A stretch of 64,000 nt of DNA, taken from assembly GCF_017726655.1 (NCBI RefSeq), contig NZ_CP072309.1, forward strand, positions 1,980,501 to 2,044,500, read 5' to 3'. Below the pieces are notes generated by a model. The model searched no databases, had not been told where the DNA came from, and saw only the letters and a program-made list of their open reading frames with translations. This stretch comes from Agrobacterium tumefaciens (GTDB lineage Bacteria; Pseudomonadota; Alphaproteobacteria; Rhizobiales; Rhizobiaceae). The first letter of the stretch is position 1. Every line of letters begins with the position of its first letter. The position numbers and the translations under genes were made by a program. This document shows, piece by piece, positions 50,256 through 60,052 of this stretch.

Positions 50256-52487
50256 ATGACCCATGGCAATCGCAGGCTGGACATTGTTCTGGCCTTGGGC
50301 GTCGCTGCCCTGGTGCTGGTGCCGTGGTACCGCATCGAAAATGGCTTTTTTGGCCTGAGCTGGCTTTCGGATTTTCCGATGTCGGCGCAAGCTGCGCCCG
50401 GCATCCTGCAGATGGCAACCGAAGGTCGCGTGTGGCTCGCCGGCGTTATGGTTTTCTTCCTGGTGGGTGCCCTTGCACGGACGCTGTCTGACCCTGCAAT
50501 GCGCGGCCGGCTCCTCGTGACCGCAGGCGTTCTCGGCCTTGGCTTTCTCGTGCTTCAGGGACTTGCAATCGGTTTTACGGGATGGACCTGGCAGGCGAGC
50601 GAGAGCATTTTTGGCCCGATGGCCGACGGCCAGCCCTCGATGGGCGCCGGTGCCGTGACGATGGCTTTCGTTTTTGTGCTCTATATTTCGTTCGGATTGG
50701 CAGAGCGCGGCTTCATGAAGGGCGATGTCTTCGTCGTCTCCTGTATTTCGCTTCTCGTCTTCCTTGTCTGTGTCTTCGTCTTCTACCCCATCGGCAGCAT
50801 GATGGCTGGAGCCGTGCAGGATATAGACGGCTCCTTCAATCCCGACGGATTTATCCGCAACATGCAGGATCCGGGCATCTGGAGCCTCGATTGTGTTGTC
50901 GGTGCCGGCCGCTGTGGCGTTGCCTGGCGGACACTTTTCCTGGCCATCATGACGGCAGCGGGATCGACCATTCTTGGCCTCGCTTTCGCACTTGTCGCCA
51001 CTCGCACGCGCTTTCCATTCAAGAAGGGCCTGCGTCTGCTGACAATCCTGCCAATCATCACGCCGCCATTCGTCATCGGCCTTGCCCTGACGCTGCTTTT
51101 CGGCCGGGCGGGTGTTGTCACCGAATTCATGTCGAGCGTCTTCGGCATCGAGCCGGGCCGCTGGCTATACGGCCTGACGGGTATATGGATTGCCCAGGTC
51201 CTGTCCTTTACGCCGATTTCGTTCCTCGTCCTGATCGGCGTTGTCGAGGGTGTCAGCCCATCGATGGAAGAAGCGTCGCAGACGCTGCGTGCCGACCGGT
51301 GGCGCACCTTCTGGCGCGTTTCGCTTCCGCTGATGAAGCCGGGCCTCGCCAATGCCTTCCTGATCGGCTTCATCGAAAGCATGGCGGATTTCGGTAATCC
51401 TCTGGTACTCGGCGGCAGCCACGGCGTTCTCTCGACGGAAATATTCTTCGCTGTCGTGGGCTCGCAGAATGACCCCTCCCGCGCGGCAGTGCTCGCCATC
51501 GTGTTGCTCTGCTTTACGCTGTCAGCCTTTATCGCCCAGCGTTTTTGGCTGGCGGGCAAGAATTTTGCGACGGTGACGGGTAAAGGAGACAGCGGTGCGC
51601 ACGCCGCTCTTCCGAAGTCCATGTCGATTGCGGTTCATGCGCTGGTTGTTCCCTGGATGATCTTCACCATCGTCGTGTACGGCATGATCCTTGTCGGCGG
51701 CTTCGTGAAGACGTGGGGTCTGGATAATACCCTGACAATCGAGCACTATGTTCGGGCCTTCTCCGTCAGCGTCAGCAACGGTTCGATTGCCTGGACGGGC
51801 GTTGCCTGGAATTCCTTCTGGACAACGATGGAAATCGCTTTGATTTCCGCCCCACTCACTGCCGCCGTCGGATTGCTGACAGCCTATATCATCGTCAGGC
51901 AGAAGTTTGCCGGCCGCAATCTTTTCGAGTTTGCCTTGATGATGAGTTTTGCAATTCCCGGTACGGTCATCGGTGTCAGCTATATCATGGCGTTCAACCT
52001 GCCGCCGCTTGAGATGACGGGCTCGGCGCTGATCCTCATAGCCTGCTTCGTGTTCCGCAATATGCCCGTTGGCGTTCGCGGCGGCATCGCGGCCATGAGC
52101 CAGTTGGACAAAAGCCTGGACGAAGCCTCGCTCACGCTCAGGGCAAACAGCTTCCGTACCATAAGGCTTGTGGTGCTGCCGCTCCTGCGCCCGGCGATCA
52201 GGGCTGCACTGGTCTATTCGTTCGTCCGGGCCATCACATCCATCAGCGCGGTGATCTTCCTCGTCAGCGCCCAGTACAACATGGCGACGTCCTATATCGT
52301 CGGCCTCGTTGAAAACGGCGAATATGGTGTTGCAATCGCTTATTCCTCGATGCTGATCGTCGTGATGATCACTGTCATCGCTGGCTTCCAGCTCCTCGTT
52401 GGCGAACGACGTCTGCGCCGCGAAAACCGCGTCGCCGGGCTCGACGACGTCAAACCCGTTTCTCATCCCCAGGAGAAAATCGCATGA
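50256..52487 (+). CDS. afuB: Sugar-phosphate ABC transporter fused permease AfuB
   Basis: A 743-residue permease with two MetI-type halves in one chain, as in AfuB and FbpB. Each half carries an EAA loop (SPSMEEASQTLRADRWRTFWRVSLPLMKPG and DKSLDEASLTLRANSFRTIRLVVLPLLRPA). About 14-16 membrane helices are seen, with an extra N-terminal bundle of about 5 helices. The ATG at 50256 has GAGG 6 bases upstream; a GTG 12 bases earlier is an alternative. It overlaps afuC by 4 bases (ATGA). Confidence 0.9.
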   Translation: MTHGNRRLDIVLALGVAALVLVPWYRIENGFFGLSWLSDFPMSAQAAPGILQMATEGRVWLAGVMVFFLVGALARTLSDPAMRGRLLVTAGVLGLGFLVLQGLAIGFTGWTWQASESIFGPMADGQPSMGAGAVTMAFVFVLYISFGLAERGFMKGDVFVVSCISLLVFLVCVFVFYPIGSMMAGAVQDIDGSFNPDGFIRNMQDPGIWSLDCVVGAGRCGVAWRTLFLAIMTAAGSTILGLAFALVATRTRFPFKKGLRLLTILPIITPPFVIGLALTLLFGRAGVVTEFMSSVFGIEPGRWLYGLTGIWIAQVLSFTPISFLVLIGVVEGVSPSMEEASQTLRADRWRTFWRVSLPLMKPGLANAFLIGFIESMADFGNPLVLGGSHGVLSTEIFFAVVGSQNDPSRAAVLAIVLLCFTLSAFIAQRFWLAGKNFATVTGKGDSGAHAALPKSMSIAVHALVVPWMIFTIVVYGMILVGGFVKTWGLDNTLTIEHYVRAFSVSVSNGSIAWTGVAWNSFWTTMEIALISAPLTAAVGLLTAYIIVRQKFAGRNLFEFALMMSFAIPGTVIGVSYIMAFNLPPLEMTGSALILIACFVFRNMPVGVRGGIAAMSQLDKSLDEASLTLRANSFRTIRLVVLPLLRPAIRAALVYSFVRAITSISAVIFLVSAQYNMATSYIVGLVENGEYGVAIAYSSMLIVVMITVIAGFQLLVGERRLRRENRVAGLDDVKPVSHPQEKIA

Positions 52488-53545
52488 TCAAGGTCAAACC
52501 CGGCTCCGTTGTTTTTCAGAATGTTCGCAAGACCTTCGGCGCCTTTACCGCCATCCCGGATCTGTCATTGACGATCGAGCCAGGGACACTCGTCACGCTT
52601 CTTGGCCCCTCAGGCTGCGGAAAGACGACGACACTTCGCATGCTCGCGGGGCTTGAACATCCCAACTCCGGTCGGATCCTGATTGGTGGCAAAGACGTGA
52701 CGATGCTTCCCGCCAATGAGCGCGACGTATCCATGGTCTTCCAGTCCTATGCGCTCTTTCCGCATATGAGTGCCTTGGACAACGTTGCATACGGGCTGCA
52801 ATCGTCCGGGTTGAAAAAGGCCGAGGCGCGGGAGAAGGCGGAGGAAGGCCTGAAGCTCGTCGGTCTTTCCGGCATGGGCCACCGCCTGCCAGCGGAGCTC
52901 TCCGGCGGACAGCAGCAACGCGTGGCGGTCGCCCGCGCGCTGGTGCTGGAACCTCAGGTCCTGCTGCTCGACGAACCGCTGTCTAACCTTGATGCGCGCC
53001 TTCGGCGGCGTGTGCGCACCGATATTCGCGAACTTCAGCAAAGGATCGGTTTCACGGCGGTTTACGTGACGCACGATCAGGATGAAGCGCTTGCGGTTTC
53101 GGACCGCATCATTGTCATGAAAGACGGAGAAATCGCCCAGTCGGGTGCGCCGCGAGAGCTTTACGAGGCTCCCGCTTCCGCCTTCATCGCCGACTTCATG
53201 GGAGAGGCGAATGTCGTGCCCTGTGAAGTCGTTTCGCAAACGGGTGACGAGTCAGTCGTTCGGGTTGGAGCCATGGAGCATCGCATCCGAAGCAGGGGCG
53301 TCCGGTCTGGCGCTGCAAAGCTCGCGGTGAGACCGGGCGCGATCACCATCGACGCGCCTGGCAGCGCCGGCATGCCGGGGCGCGTGCTGCACACCGCCTA
53401 TCTCGGTGGACACATCGAATACGAAGTCGAAACCGAGGTTGGCACCCTCTTCATTGTCGACCACGATATGAAAAATACGCAACTTGAAACAAGCGATGTC
53501 ACAATCAATTTCAAAAACCGTGGCATAGCCCTCATCGACGCTTGA
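52484..53545 (+). CDS. afuC: Sugar-phosphate ABC transporter ATPase AfuC
   Basis: A 353-residue ABC ATPase: Walker A GPSGCGKTT, signature [15 protein letters not shown], Walker B LLLDEPLSNLD, H-loop VTHDQDEALAV, and a C-terminal TOBE domain (about residues 250-350). It energises the AfuB permease. Its stop codon is 26 bases before the phosphatase start, so all four genes are one operon. Confidence 0.92.
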   Translation: MIKVKPGSVVFQNVRKTFGAFTAIPDLSLTIEPGTLVTLLGPSGCGKTTTLRMLAGLEHPNSGRILIGGKDVTMLPANERDVSMVFQSYALFPHMSALDNVAYGLQSSGLKKAEAREKAEEGLKLVGLSGMGHRLPAELSGGQQQRVAVARALVLEPQVLLLDEPLSNLDARLRRRVRTDIRELQQRIGFTAVYVTHDQDEALAVSDRIIVMKDGEIAQSGAPRELYEAPASAFIADFMGEANVVPCEVVSQTGDESVVRVGAMEHRIRSRGVRSGAAKLAVRPGAITIDAPGSAGMPGRVLHTAYLGGHIEYEVETEVGTLFIVDHDMKNTQLETSDVTINFKNRGIALIDA

Positions 53546-53571
53546 TGGGTCTGAGATTTGAGGAAATGGAA

Positions 53572-54381
53572 ATGACAGGAATGAATAACGGCCTTGAACA
53601 ACGCTTCGCACTGGCAAAAGCCCTGGCGGAGGAGGCCGGTGCCATGGCGCTCGACTATTTCAACAAGCGCGACAGCCTCGTGATCGAGACCAAGCGCGAT
53701 CTTCAGGACGTCGTCTCGATCGCAGACCGCAATGTCGAGATGTTGTTGCGCGAGCGCGTTGCTGCCGCTTTCGGAGATGACGGCTTTCTCGGGGAGGAGC
53801 ATGGCTACAAGGACGGAGATTCCGGTTACACCTGGGTCGTCGACCCGATCGACGGAACCGCCCCGTTTGTCAACGGCATGCCGAGCTGGTGTGTTTCTAT
53901 TGCCGTCGTCCGCGATGGCGCACCGGTCATCGGTATCATCAATGTTCCCTGTTCGAAGGAAATCTACGCTTCAGCGGAAGGCCACGGCGCAACATTGAAT
54001 GGGACCCGCCTGAAACTCGATCCGTCAAGGAACCTGCAAAACGCTCTGACGGGCATCGGCTGCAATAACTATGTCACGCCGCAGCGGGTGGGACGCATCA
54101 TCAGCGACGTGATGGGGCGCGGCGGCAATTTTATCCGAAACGGCTCAGGTGCGTTGATGCTCGCCTATGTCGCGGCAGGTCGTCTTGTCGGTTATTATGA
54201 GCCGCATATGCGCGCATGGGATTGCATGGCAGGCTTTTGCCTCGTCAAGGAGGCTGGTGGCCGCTTTATGCCGTTTTCGCTCGAGGGCGAAAAGCTGTTT
54301 GAAGGACAGCCTGTTCTGGCGGGGAATACCTCTTGCTATGACGAACTCATCGACATCCATCAGGCCGCTCTGGCGGCGTGA
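53572..54381 (+). CDS. Inositol-monophosphatase-family phosphatase
   Basis: A 269-residue Mg-dependent phosphatase of the IMPase/HisN superfamily. Metal-site motifs are GEEHGY (E), WVVDPIDGTAPFVNGMP (D and D) and AWDCMAGFCLVKEAGG (D). It ends the afu operon. Plausible work: dephosphorylating imported sugar or inositol phosphates in the cytoplasm. The start is uncertain among ATGs at 53545, 53566, 53572 and 53581; 53572 has the best spacing from AGGAA. HisN (histidinol phosphatase) is an alternative identity, but the operon makes a sugar-phosphate role more likely. Confidence 0.85.
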   Translation: MTGMNNGLEQRFALAKALAEEAGAMALDYFNKRDSLVIETKRDLQDVVSIADRNVEMLLRERVAAAFGDDGFLGEEHGYKDGDSGYTWVVDPIDGTAPFVNGMPSWCVSIAVVRDGAPVIGIINVPCSKEIYASAEGHGATLNGTRLKLDPSRNLQNALTGIGCNNYVTPQRVGRIISDVMGRGGNFIRNGSGALMLAYVAAGRLVGYYEPHMRAWDCMAGFCLVKEAGGRFMPFSLEGEKLFEGQPVLAGNTSCYDELIDIHQAALAA

Positions 54382-54389
54382 GGTAATGG

Positions 54390-54421
54390 ACATTCCGGCG
54401 GCTGGAAAGCCGCCGGAGTGT
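54390..54421. terminator. Hairpin between convergent phosphatase and MFS genes
   Basis: ACATTCCGGCGGCT (54390-54403) pairs with AGCCGCCGGAGTGT (54408-54421) with one G-T wobble and a 4-base loop. It lies between two convergent genes and may end both transcripts, though there is no T-tract. Confidence 0.5.
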
Positions 54422-54427
54422 CGCTGG

Positions 54428-55636
54428 TCATTCAGCGCGCTGCGACAGAGCGAGTGCGACCGTCAGTCCGGCGAGAACAGCAGTGAGCACCAGCGGCGCG
54501 GTCGCGCCGTAGGAATCGACGATGTAACCGCCCAGAACCGCTCCGATGCTGATCGCCACCTGAAAAGAGACAACCATCAGGCTGCCCGCTGCTTCCAGCG
54601 CATCGGGTGCACCGCGCGACAGATTTGTCGGCAGAACGACCGGACCCATGCCGAAGGCAAGGCCCCAGAGCGCGACAAGTGCAAAAGCAGCGCCGGTATG
54701 AACGCCCCAGATGACGAGAGCGATCGTTGCGAACCCCATCAGTGCCGCCGTGACGATGAGGGCGACGCGAATGCTGGCATCAGCCATCCGGCCGCCCACG
54801 ACGTTACCGATCACGGAAGCCACGCCGAAACCCAGCAAAGCGAGGGCGATTGGCGTGGTATCGAGTAGCGTCACCTTCTCGAGGAAGGGGCGAACATAGA
54901 CCGAGCCGGCAAAATGTCCCGTCATCAGCAGGAGGATCGCAAGCATCCCCAGCTGAACGCTACGCCGCTTGGTCAAACCCAATACGTCCGACAGACTGTT
55001 GCTCGTGCTCGCCGGCAACGTGGGGAGGCTGATGATCTGTAAAAGCATGGCGATGACCGCCAGTCCCGCCGTCAACGCCATGGCGGTGCGCCATCCCAGC
55101 CAGTCGCTGATCAAGGCGCCCATGGAGGGCGCTGCTATCGTCGCTAGCGACACGCCGAGGGTGACGATCGCCATGCCGCGGCCGGTCGCATTCGTACCGA
55201 CGAGGCGCGCCACGACGGCAACCGAAAGCGCCCAGAAACCGCTGAGCGCGATACCAAGGCCTGCGCGACCTAGCAACAAAAGCCAGAAATCAGCTGCAAA
55301 CGCCGCCAGAATGTTGGATGCGATAGCGAGCGCGCTGAGGCCGACGAGGACCGTTTTTCTGTTAAGCTTACCGATGAGGACGTTGCTTAACAGTGCCGTC
55401 ACGGCCCCGACGGAGGCGGTCGCCGTCACGACCTGACCGGCGGTGCCCTCACTGATACCGAGATCGCGTGCCATCGGTGTTAGCAGTCCCGCCGGTAAAA
55501 ACTCCGCCGATACCAGCGCAAAGCTGGTTGCAGCCATTGAAAGGACGGCAAACCAGGTGGCGGCGGTCCACGCCGGTTCGTCTACCGTCTCCAGCGCGAT
55601 CGCCGGCCCATCAAACTGTGTCGTCGTGTCCGTCAT
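54428..55636 (-). CDS. MFS exporter (DHA1/AraJ-NepI type)
   Basis: A 402-residue major facilitator protein with 12 membrane helices. The DHA1 hallmarks are the N-terminal EFLPAGLLTPMARDLGISEGTAGQ, the motif A loop SNVLIGKLNRKTVLVG and a Gly/Pro-rich helix 5 (VSLATIAAPSMGALISDWLGWRTAM). Such proteins export sugars, purine nucleosides or drugs by proton antiport. It is a single gene, convergent with the phosphatase and divergent from the ABC transporter at 55860. Confidence 0.88.
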   Translation of the reverse strand: MTDTTTQFDGPAIALETVDEPAWTAATWFAVLSMAATSFALVSAEFLPAGLLTPMARDLGISEGTAGQVVTATASVGAVTALLSNVLIGKLNRKTVLVGLSALAIASNILAAFAADFWLLLLGRAGLGIALSGFWALSVAVVARLVGTNATGRGMAIVTLGVSLATIAAPSMGALISDWLGWRTAMALTAGLAVIAMLLQIISLPTLPASTSNSLSDVLGLTKRRSVQLGMLAILLLMTGHFAGSVYVRPFLEKVTLLDTTPIALALLGFGVASVIGNVVGGRMADASIRVALIVTAALMGFATIALVIWGVHTGAAFALVALWGLAFGMGPVVLPTNLSRGAPDALEAAGSLMVVSFQVAISIGAVLGGYIVDSYGATAPLVLTAVLAGLTVALALSQRAE

Positions 55637-55859
55637 GGTGTCTCTCCTTAAGATGGCAGAGTTTTAGACGATTTTCTCTGGATGATATGTATCTAAAAAT
55701 CCGAATTTCATGCCTATTTGTCCGAATTTGTGCGGCGCACAAGCCGCGAAAGGGCATCAAGCGGCGCAGGCGGGAAAGAGCGGCGAGGGGCCAATTTCAG
55801 GCCAGTGCGAATCTTTTTCGGATCAGCAACTTTTCAAATCGCTGATCGTTATTGCGGCT

Positions 55860-57803
55860 ATGATCGATCCTGATGCAAAACCGCACCCCTCCGACGACAC
55901 CAGCCAGAATGACATCAACAATGATCATTCCGAGGATGCCCCTGAAGAGCCTCTTCCGCCGGAGGAGATAGAACCCGACCCCGGTTTGACAACGGAGGAG
56001 GCGGCCGAAGCGCGCAAGAAATATCTGCTTAAACGCTTCTGGATCAGCGCGCGGGGATTCTGGAGTCGACGTGGCGACGCGCTCGCCTGGCCCTTCTGCA
56101 TCGGGCTTCTGGCGATGATCGGCATCAACGTCGCGTTTCAGTACGGCATCAACGTCTGGAACCGCGGTATCTTCGACGCGATCGAGAAGCGTGACGCATC
56201 GACTGTCTATTTCCTGGCTTCCATTTTCCCGCCGCTTGTTCTGGGAAGCGTCTTTATCGTCACGTCGCAGGTCTATGTCAGAATGCGGGTCCAACGCCGT
56301 TGGCGTTCGTGGTTGACCAAACTCATGGTGTCGCGATGGATCGCAAATGGCCGCTATTACCAGCTCAATCTGATTGACGGAGACCACCAGAACCCTGAGG
56401 CCAGACTTTCTGAGGATCTGCGGATCGCCACCGAGGCACCCGTCGATTTCGTGGCCGGGGTCATCGCTGCCTTTGTATCCGCTTCCACCTTCATCGTCGT
56501 CCTTTGGACTATCGGCGGTGCGCTGACGCTTCCCATCGGCGGAGTGTCTATTACGATTCCCGGATTCCTTGTGATCGCGGCGGTCATATACGCCTTTATC
56601 ACCTCTACCTCGATCGCTTTGATTGGTAGAAATTTCGTCCGGGTCTCCGAGGTCAAGAACCAGCTGGAGGCTGAATTCCGTTATACGCTGACCCGCGTCA
56701 GGGAAAATGGCGAGAGTATTGCGCTTCTTGGTGGTGAAGAGGAAGAGCGCAGCGACCTCGACAAGAGATTCCGCAACGTCCGGCATCAATGGAAGCAGAT
56801 GGCGCAGCAATATATGCGGACCACCGTTGTCTCGCATGGATCGATGTTGATAGCGCCCGTGGTCCCTGTTCTTCTCTGTGCTCCCAAATTTCTCGATGGA
56901 AGCATGTCGCTTGGCCAGGTCATGCAGGCTGCCTCCGCCTTCACCATCGTTCAATCCGCCTTTGGCTGGCTTGTCGACAACTATCCGCGCCTTGCCGACT
57001 GGAACGCCTGCGCGCGCCGTGTCGCATCTCTCATGATGTCGCTGGATGGTCTGGAGCGCGCCGAGCAGAGCGATAAGCTCGGCCGAATTGCGCGCGGCAA
57101 GACCCAAGGCGAAACGATGCTGAGCCTGAAGGATGTCTCCGTTTCCCTTGGAGACGGAACCGCTGTCGTCAAGGAAACCGATGTCGAGATCGGCCGGGGA
57201 GAGAGGGTTCTGGTTGCCGGCGAATCCGGCTCCGGCAAAAGTACGCTGGTTCGGGCCATTGCCGGCCTGTGGCCATGGGGCGGCGGCAACATCAGTTTTG
57301 GGGCTGACAGCCGGCTCTTCATGCTGCCGCAACGGCCTTATATCCCATCCGGCACGTTGCGCCGGGCCGTCAGCTATCCTCAGGCCGCCGAGAGCTGGTC
57401 CTTTGAAGAGATCGGAGACGCCCTCGAGAAGGTGGGTCTCGGTCATCTCAAGGACAAGGTCGAGGAAGACGCTCCCTGGGACCAGACGCTGTCAGGCGGC
57501 GAGAAGCAGCGACTTACCTTCGCAAGGCTATTGCTGAACGATCCCGATATTATCGTGATGGACGAAGCGACGGCGGCTCTCGACGAGAAGAGCCAGGATA
57601 AGATGATGCAGACCGTCATCGACGAATTGCCCGATGCGACGATCGTCAGCGTGGCGCATCGCGCCGAACTTGAGGCTTTTCACACCCGCAAGATAACGCT
57701 GGAACGCCGCGACGGCGGCGCAAAACTGGTAAGCGACGTCGATCTCGTTCCCCGAAAGGCCAGATCGGGTTCGCTTCTCCGACGCATGGTCAAACGGAGG
57801 TAG
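55860..57803 (+). CDS. ABCD/SbmA-type ABC transporter (fused membrane and ATPase domains)
   Basis: A 647-residue half-transporter. A 50-residue acidic, proline-rich N-terminus precedes the SbmA/BacA-like membrane domain (residues 60-350, five or six helices, with the typical ISARGFWSRRGDALAWPF and EARLSEDLRIATEAPVDFV). The C-terminal ATPase has Walker A GESGSGKST, signature LSGGEKQRLTFARLL and Walker B IIVMDEATAALD. Relatives transport peptides, antimicrobial peptides, cobalamin or long fatty acids. I choose the ATG at 55860; the ribosome site is weak and the true start could be slightly different. Confidence 0.85.
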   Translation: MIDPDAKPHPSDDTSQNDINNDHSEDAPEEPLPPEEIEPDPGLTTEEAAEARKKYLLKRFWISARGFWSRRGDALAWPFCIGLLAMIGINVAFQYGINVWNRGIFDAIEKRDASTVYFLASIFPPLVLGSVFIVTSQVYVRMRVQRRWRSWLTKLMVSRWIANGRYYQLNLIDGDHQNPEARLSEDLRIATEAPVDFVAGVIAAFVSASTFIVVLWTIGGALTLPIGGVSITIPGFLVIAAVIYAFITSTSIALIGRNFVRVSEVKNQLEAEFRYTLTRVRENGESIALLGGEEEERSDLDKRFRNVRHQWKQMAQQYMRTTVVSHGSMLIAPVVPVLLCAPKFLDGSMSLGQVMQAASAFTIVQSAFGWLVDNYPRLADWNACARRVASLMMSLDGLERAEQSDKLGRIARGKTQGETMLSLKDVSVSLGDGTAVVKETDVEIGRGERVLVAGESGSGKSTLVRAIAGLWPWGGGNISFGADSRLFMLPQRPYIPSGTLRRAVSYPQAAESWSFEEIGDALEKVGLGHLKDKVEEDAPWDQTLSGGEKQRLTFARLLLNDPDIIVMDEATAALDEKSQDKMMQTVIDELPDATIVSVAHRAELEAFHTRKITLERRDGGAKLVSDVDLVPRKARSGSLLRRMVKRR

Positions 57804-57843
57804 ACGCCGCTTTCCGCAGGATTCAGGGAGAACGATCACCACG

Positions 57844-59637
57844 TCAACGCGTGTCGAGTGACACCCACTTGTTGCGGCCGCCCTGTTTAGCGCTCAGCAG
57901 GGCAGCGTCGGCGCGCTCCAGGACGCTGCTGACGGTACCGCCGGCGGGCGCGGCTGCGATACCGACAGAAATCGTGACCGGGTCAAGCAGGCGGCCGCGG
58001 TAGTTGAACGGCGCTTTCTCGACGGCGCGTCTCAGTTTTTCCGCAATCTCTTTCGCGGCCTCAATATCCACTCCCGGCATCAGCACCGTGAATTCTTCGC
58101 CGCCGAACCGGAACAGGTCTCCCGCGCCGCCGAGAGCTTCGGAGAGAACCTGGGCCACATATTGCATCACGGCGTCGCCGGCATCATGGCCGAAGCGGTC
58201 GTTGAAACGCTTGAAATGATCGATATCGAGCATCAAGCAGGCGATCGGCTCCTCCGGCTTTTCAACATGTCTGTTCAGAGCCTCATCCAGAGAGCGGCGG
58301 TTTGCAAGCCCTGTCAGCGCATCCTGTCGGGCCATGGAAACCAGCCGCTGTCGCAGTTGCAGGTTGGCGACGGCAAGGCCGATATTTTCCGCGAGAAGCT
58401 CCAGATATAGTCGCTCTGTCTCGAGCGTATCGTTTCGCATCGGGATTTCGAGATACAGCAGGCCAACGGTTTCGCCGAGCGCCGTCAGCGGAATGCAAAG
58501 CCCGGTGCCGGAATTCTCCTTCAGGTGGTGGCAGACGACATCGTCGCCGTCGGGATTGCTGACGTGGGGTCGTCCGCGGCGCAGCGCCCAGCAATCGTCG
58601 ATCAAGAAATCCGGAGCGGAGAAGGCAGGATCGGACCATTGGCCGCTGGACTGAAGAAGCGAACTGTTTTCCTTCAACACGAGCAGGCGTCCGGCGATGC
58701 CGGGAAAAATCTGCGGCATGAACCTCGACACCACATCGGATAGCTCAGCCTGGTTCTGGCATGCCTGAATCCGATGCATCATCTGCAGGATCAAGTCTTT
58801 GATGCGTTGGTTTTTACGATGTTCCGCGTCGAGGCGCTCCCGCTCAAGCCCGTTGCTGCGGAAAATCCTGATGGCCTGGTTCATCTCGCCAATTTCGTCA
58901 CGACGCCCTTCGTCGGGCACATCGATGCTGTAATCCTGTCTGGCAAGACGCATGACGATGTTGCTCATCCTGATTAAGGGGGCGGCCACCCGTCTGCTCA
59001 GGACAAAATAGAGCACGGCCAAAAACATCAGCGCCGTCAGCGCCAGCATGACTTTCGCAATCGATCCGTAGAAGTCGCTACGGCTCTTCGCCTCATCAAC
59101 AGCTGCCTGCGTGCGTGCCGACACTGTTTCTCTAAGGTCTGCAACGCTCTTCAAAAGGCCGGTGTGGAGCTGATAATGGTCATCACCGAAAAGGATCTGT
59201 TGCGCATCGGCCTGACGACCAGAGCGGTATTGGCCGATGGCGTCGCGCTCCTTGCTGTCCAGTGCGTCGGCGTCTTTTCGTATGGTCGCGAAAAGAGCCT
59301 CCTCCTGAGGCGACGCACCGCGCTTGGCGAGTTTGTCCAGGGCCGTTTCGAGGTGGTTTTCCTGGTCTTCCTCGACGTAGAATCTGGCCAGATGTCGCTC
59401 GTCGCCGCGCATGACGTAGAGCCGCGCTTCCTCGGTACGCTCGTCCGCTATGATTGCAATCTCTTCAGCGAGATCATCCAAAATAAGATGATCCTCGATT
59501 GCCGCGCGCTCTTGAGATGCGCTTCTTGCCGACAGAATGAATGTGGTCGCCGACACTGTCGTGAGTATCAGGGTCACAGCATATGCGAGGTTTGTGATGG
59601 TGCTAAGCCGCATGATGGCGCCAAATGCTCGCCGCAT
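57844..59637 (-). CDS. Membrane diguanylate cyclase (HAMP-GAF-GGDEF)
   Basis: A 597-residue protein that makes the second messenger c-di-GMP. The order is membrane helix (residues about 18-38), helical periplasmic domain, second helix (around 200), HAMP, GAF-like domain (about residues 300-430) and GGDEF domain with the intact active site FRFGGEEFTVLMPG. The usual inhibitory RxxD site five residues before GGEEF is not present (GGAGDLF instead), so product feedback is doubtful. It is a single gene with no EAL domain. Confidence 0.88.
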   Translation of the reverse strand: MRRAFGAIMRLSTITNLAYAVTLILTTVSATTFILSARSASQERAAIEDHLILDDLAEEIAIIADERTEEARLYVMRGDERHLARFYVEEDQENHLETALDKLAKRGASPQEEALFATIRKDADALDSKERDAIGQYRSGRQADAQQILFGDDHYQLHTGLLKSVADLRETVSARTQAAVDEAKSRSDFYGSIAKVMLALTALMFLAVLYFVLSRRVAAPLIRMSNIVMRLARQDYSIDVPDEGRRDEIGEMNQAIRIFRSNGLERERLDAEHRKNQRIKDLILQMMHRIQACQNQAELSDVVSRFMPQIFPGIAGRLLVLKENSSLLQSSGQWSDPAFSAPDFLIDDCWALRRGRPHVSNPDGDDVVCHHLKENSGTGLCIPLTALGETVGLLYLEIPMRNDTLETERLYLELLAENIGLAVANLQLRQRLVSMARQDALTGLANRRSLDEALNRHVEKPEEPIACLMLDIDHFKRFNDRFGHDAGDAVMQYVAQVLSEALGGAGDLFRFGGEEFTVLMPGVDIEAAKEIAEKLRRAVEKAPFNYRGRLLDPVTISVGIAAAPAGGTVSSVLERADAALLSAKQGGRNKWVSLDTR

Positions 59638-60052
59638 GGCTTGGCAACCGGGTGCGGCGGGTCCAGTTTCAGGGTCGGATCCTCGCCATTCGTTGTAGTC
59701 GAGTAGCCCGAAAAGTCCAACGCAAGCTGCCGTTTAAATTACCAAATCTTTAGTTGTGTGTCTTTTCGCGAATACCTAGCTTGTTGGTGAGGCCGCAGCC
59801 GATTTCAGATAAGGGCAGGAACCGGCAAGCCCGTCTCCTGTTCTTGTCCCGAATAGACCCTTTCCCACGGTCGAGATTTGCAAGATGATCTTTCAGTTCC
59901 GCAACAGCCTTCACCTTCTTCCGTGTAATCTGCTTGCCGCGAAACTGTGTGCAACTTGTCTGTCGGATCGCGGAGGTGTCGAGGGTCAAGAACTTTCGCG
60001 TTCGCCCCGGCGAATGAACTAGCAGCAATGAATGCACAAAAGGAATGTCAGC
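59638..60052. other. 415-base intergenic region before gnd
   Basis: I see no gene here with codon use or a ribosome site I would trust. The gnd promoter should lie near its right end. An AT-rich segment at about 59737-59760 could be a promoter of either neighbour. The 124-residue minus-strand frame at 59750-60124 overlaps the start of gnd and is not supported. Confidence 0.5.

Noticed and set aside
49153-53545. Annotation as an iron(III) transporter
   Set aside because: Sequence is much closer to AfuA and the operon ends with a phosphatase; iron uptake remains possible but is less likely.
55797-57446. 549-residue minus-strand frame over the ABC transporter
   Set aside because: High-GC shadow frame; the plus strand carries all ABC motifs.
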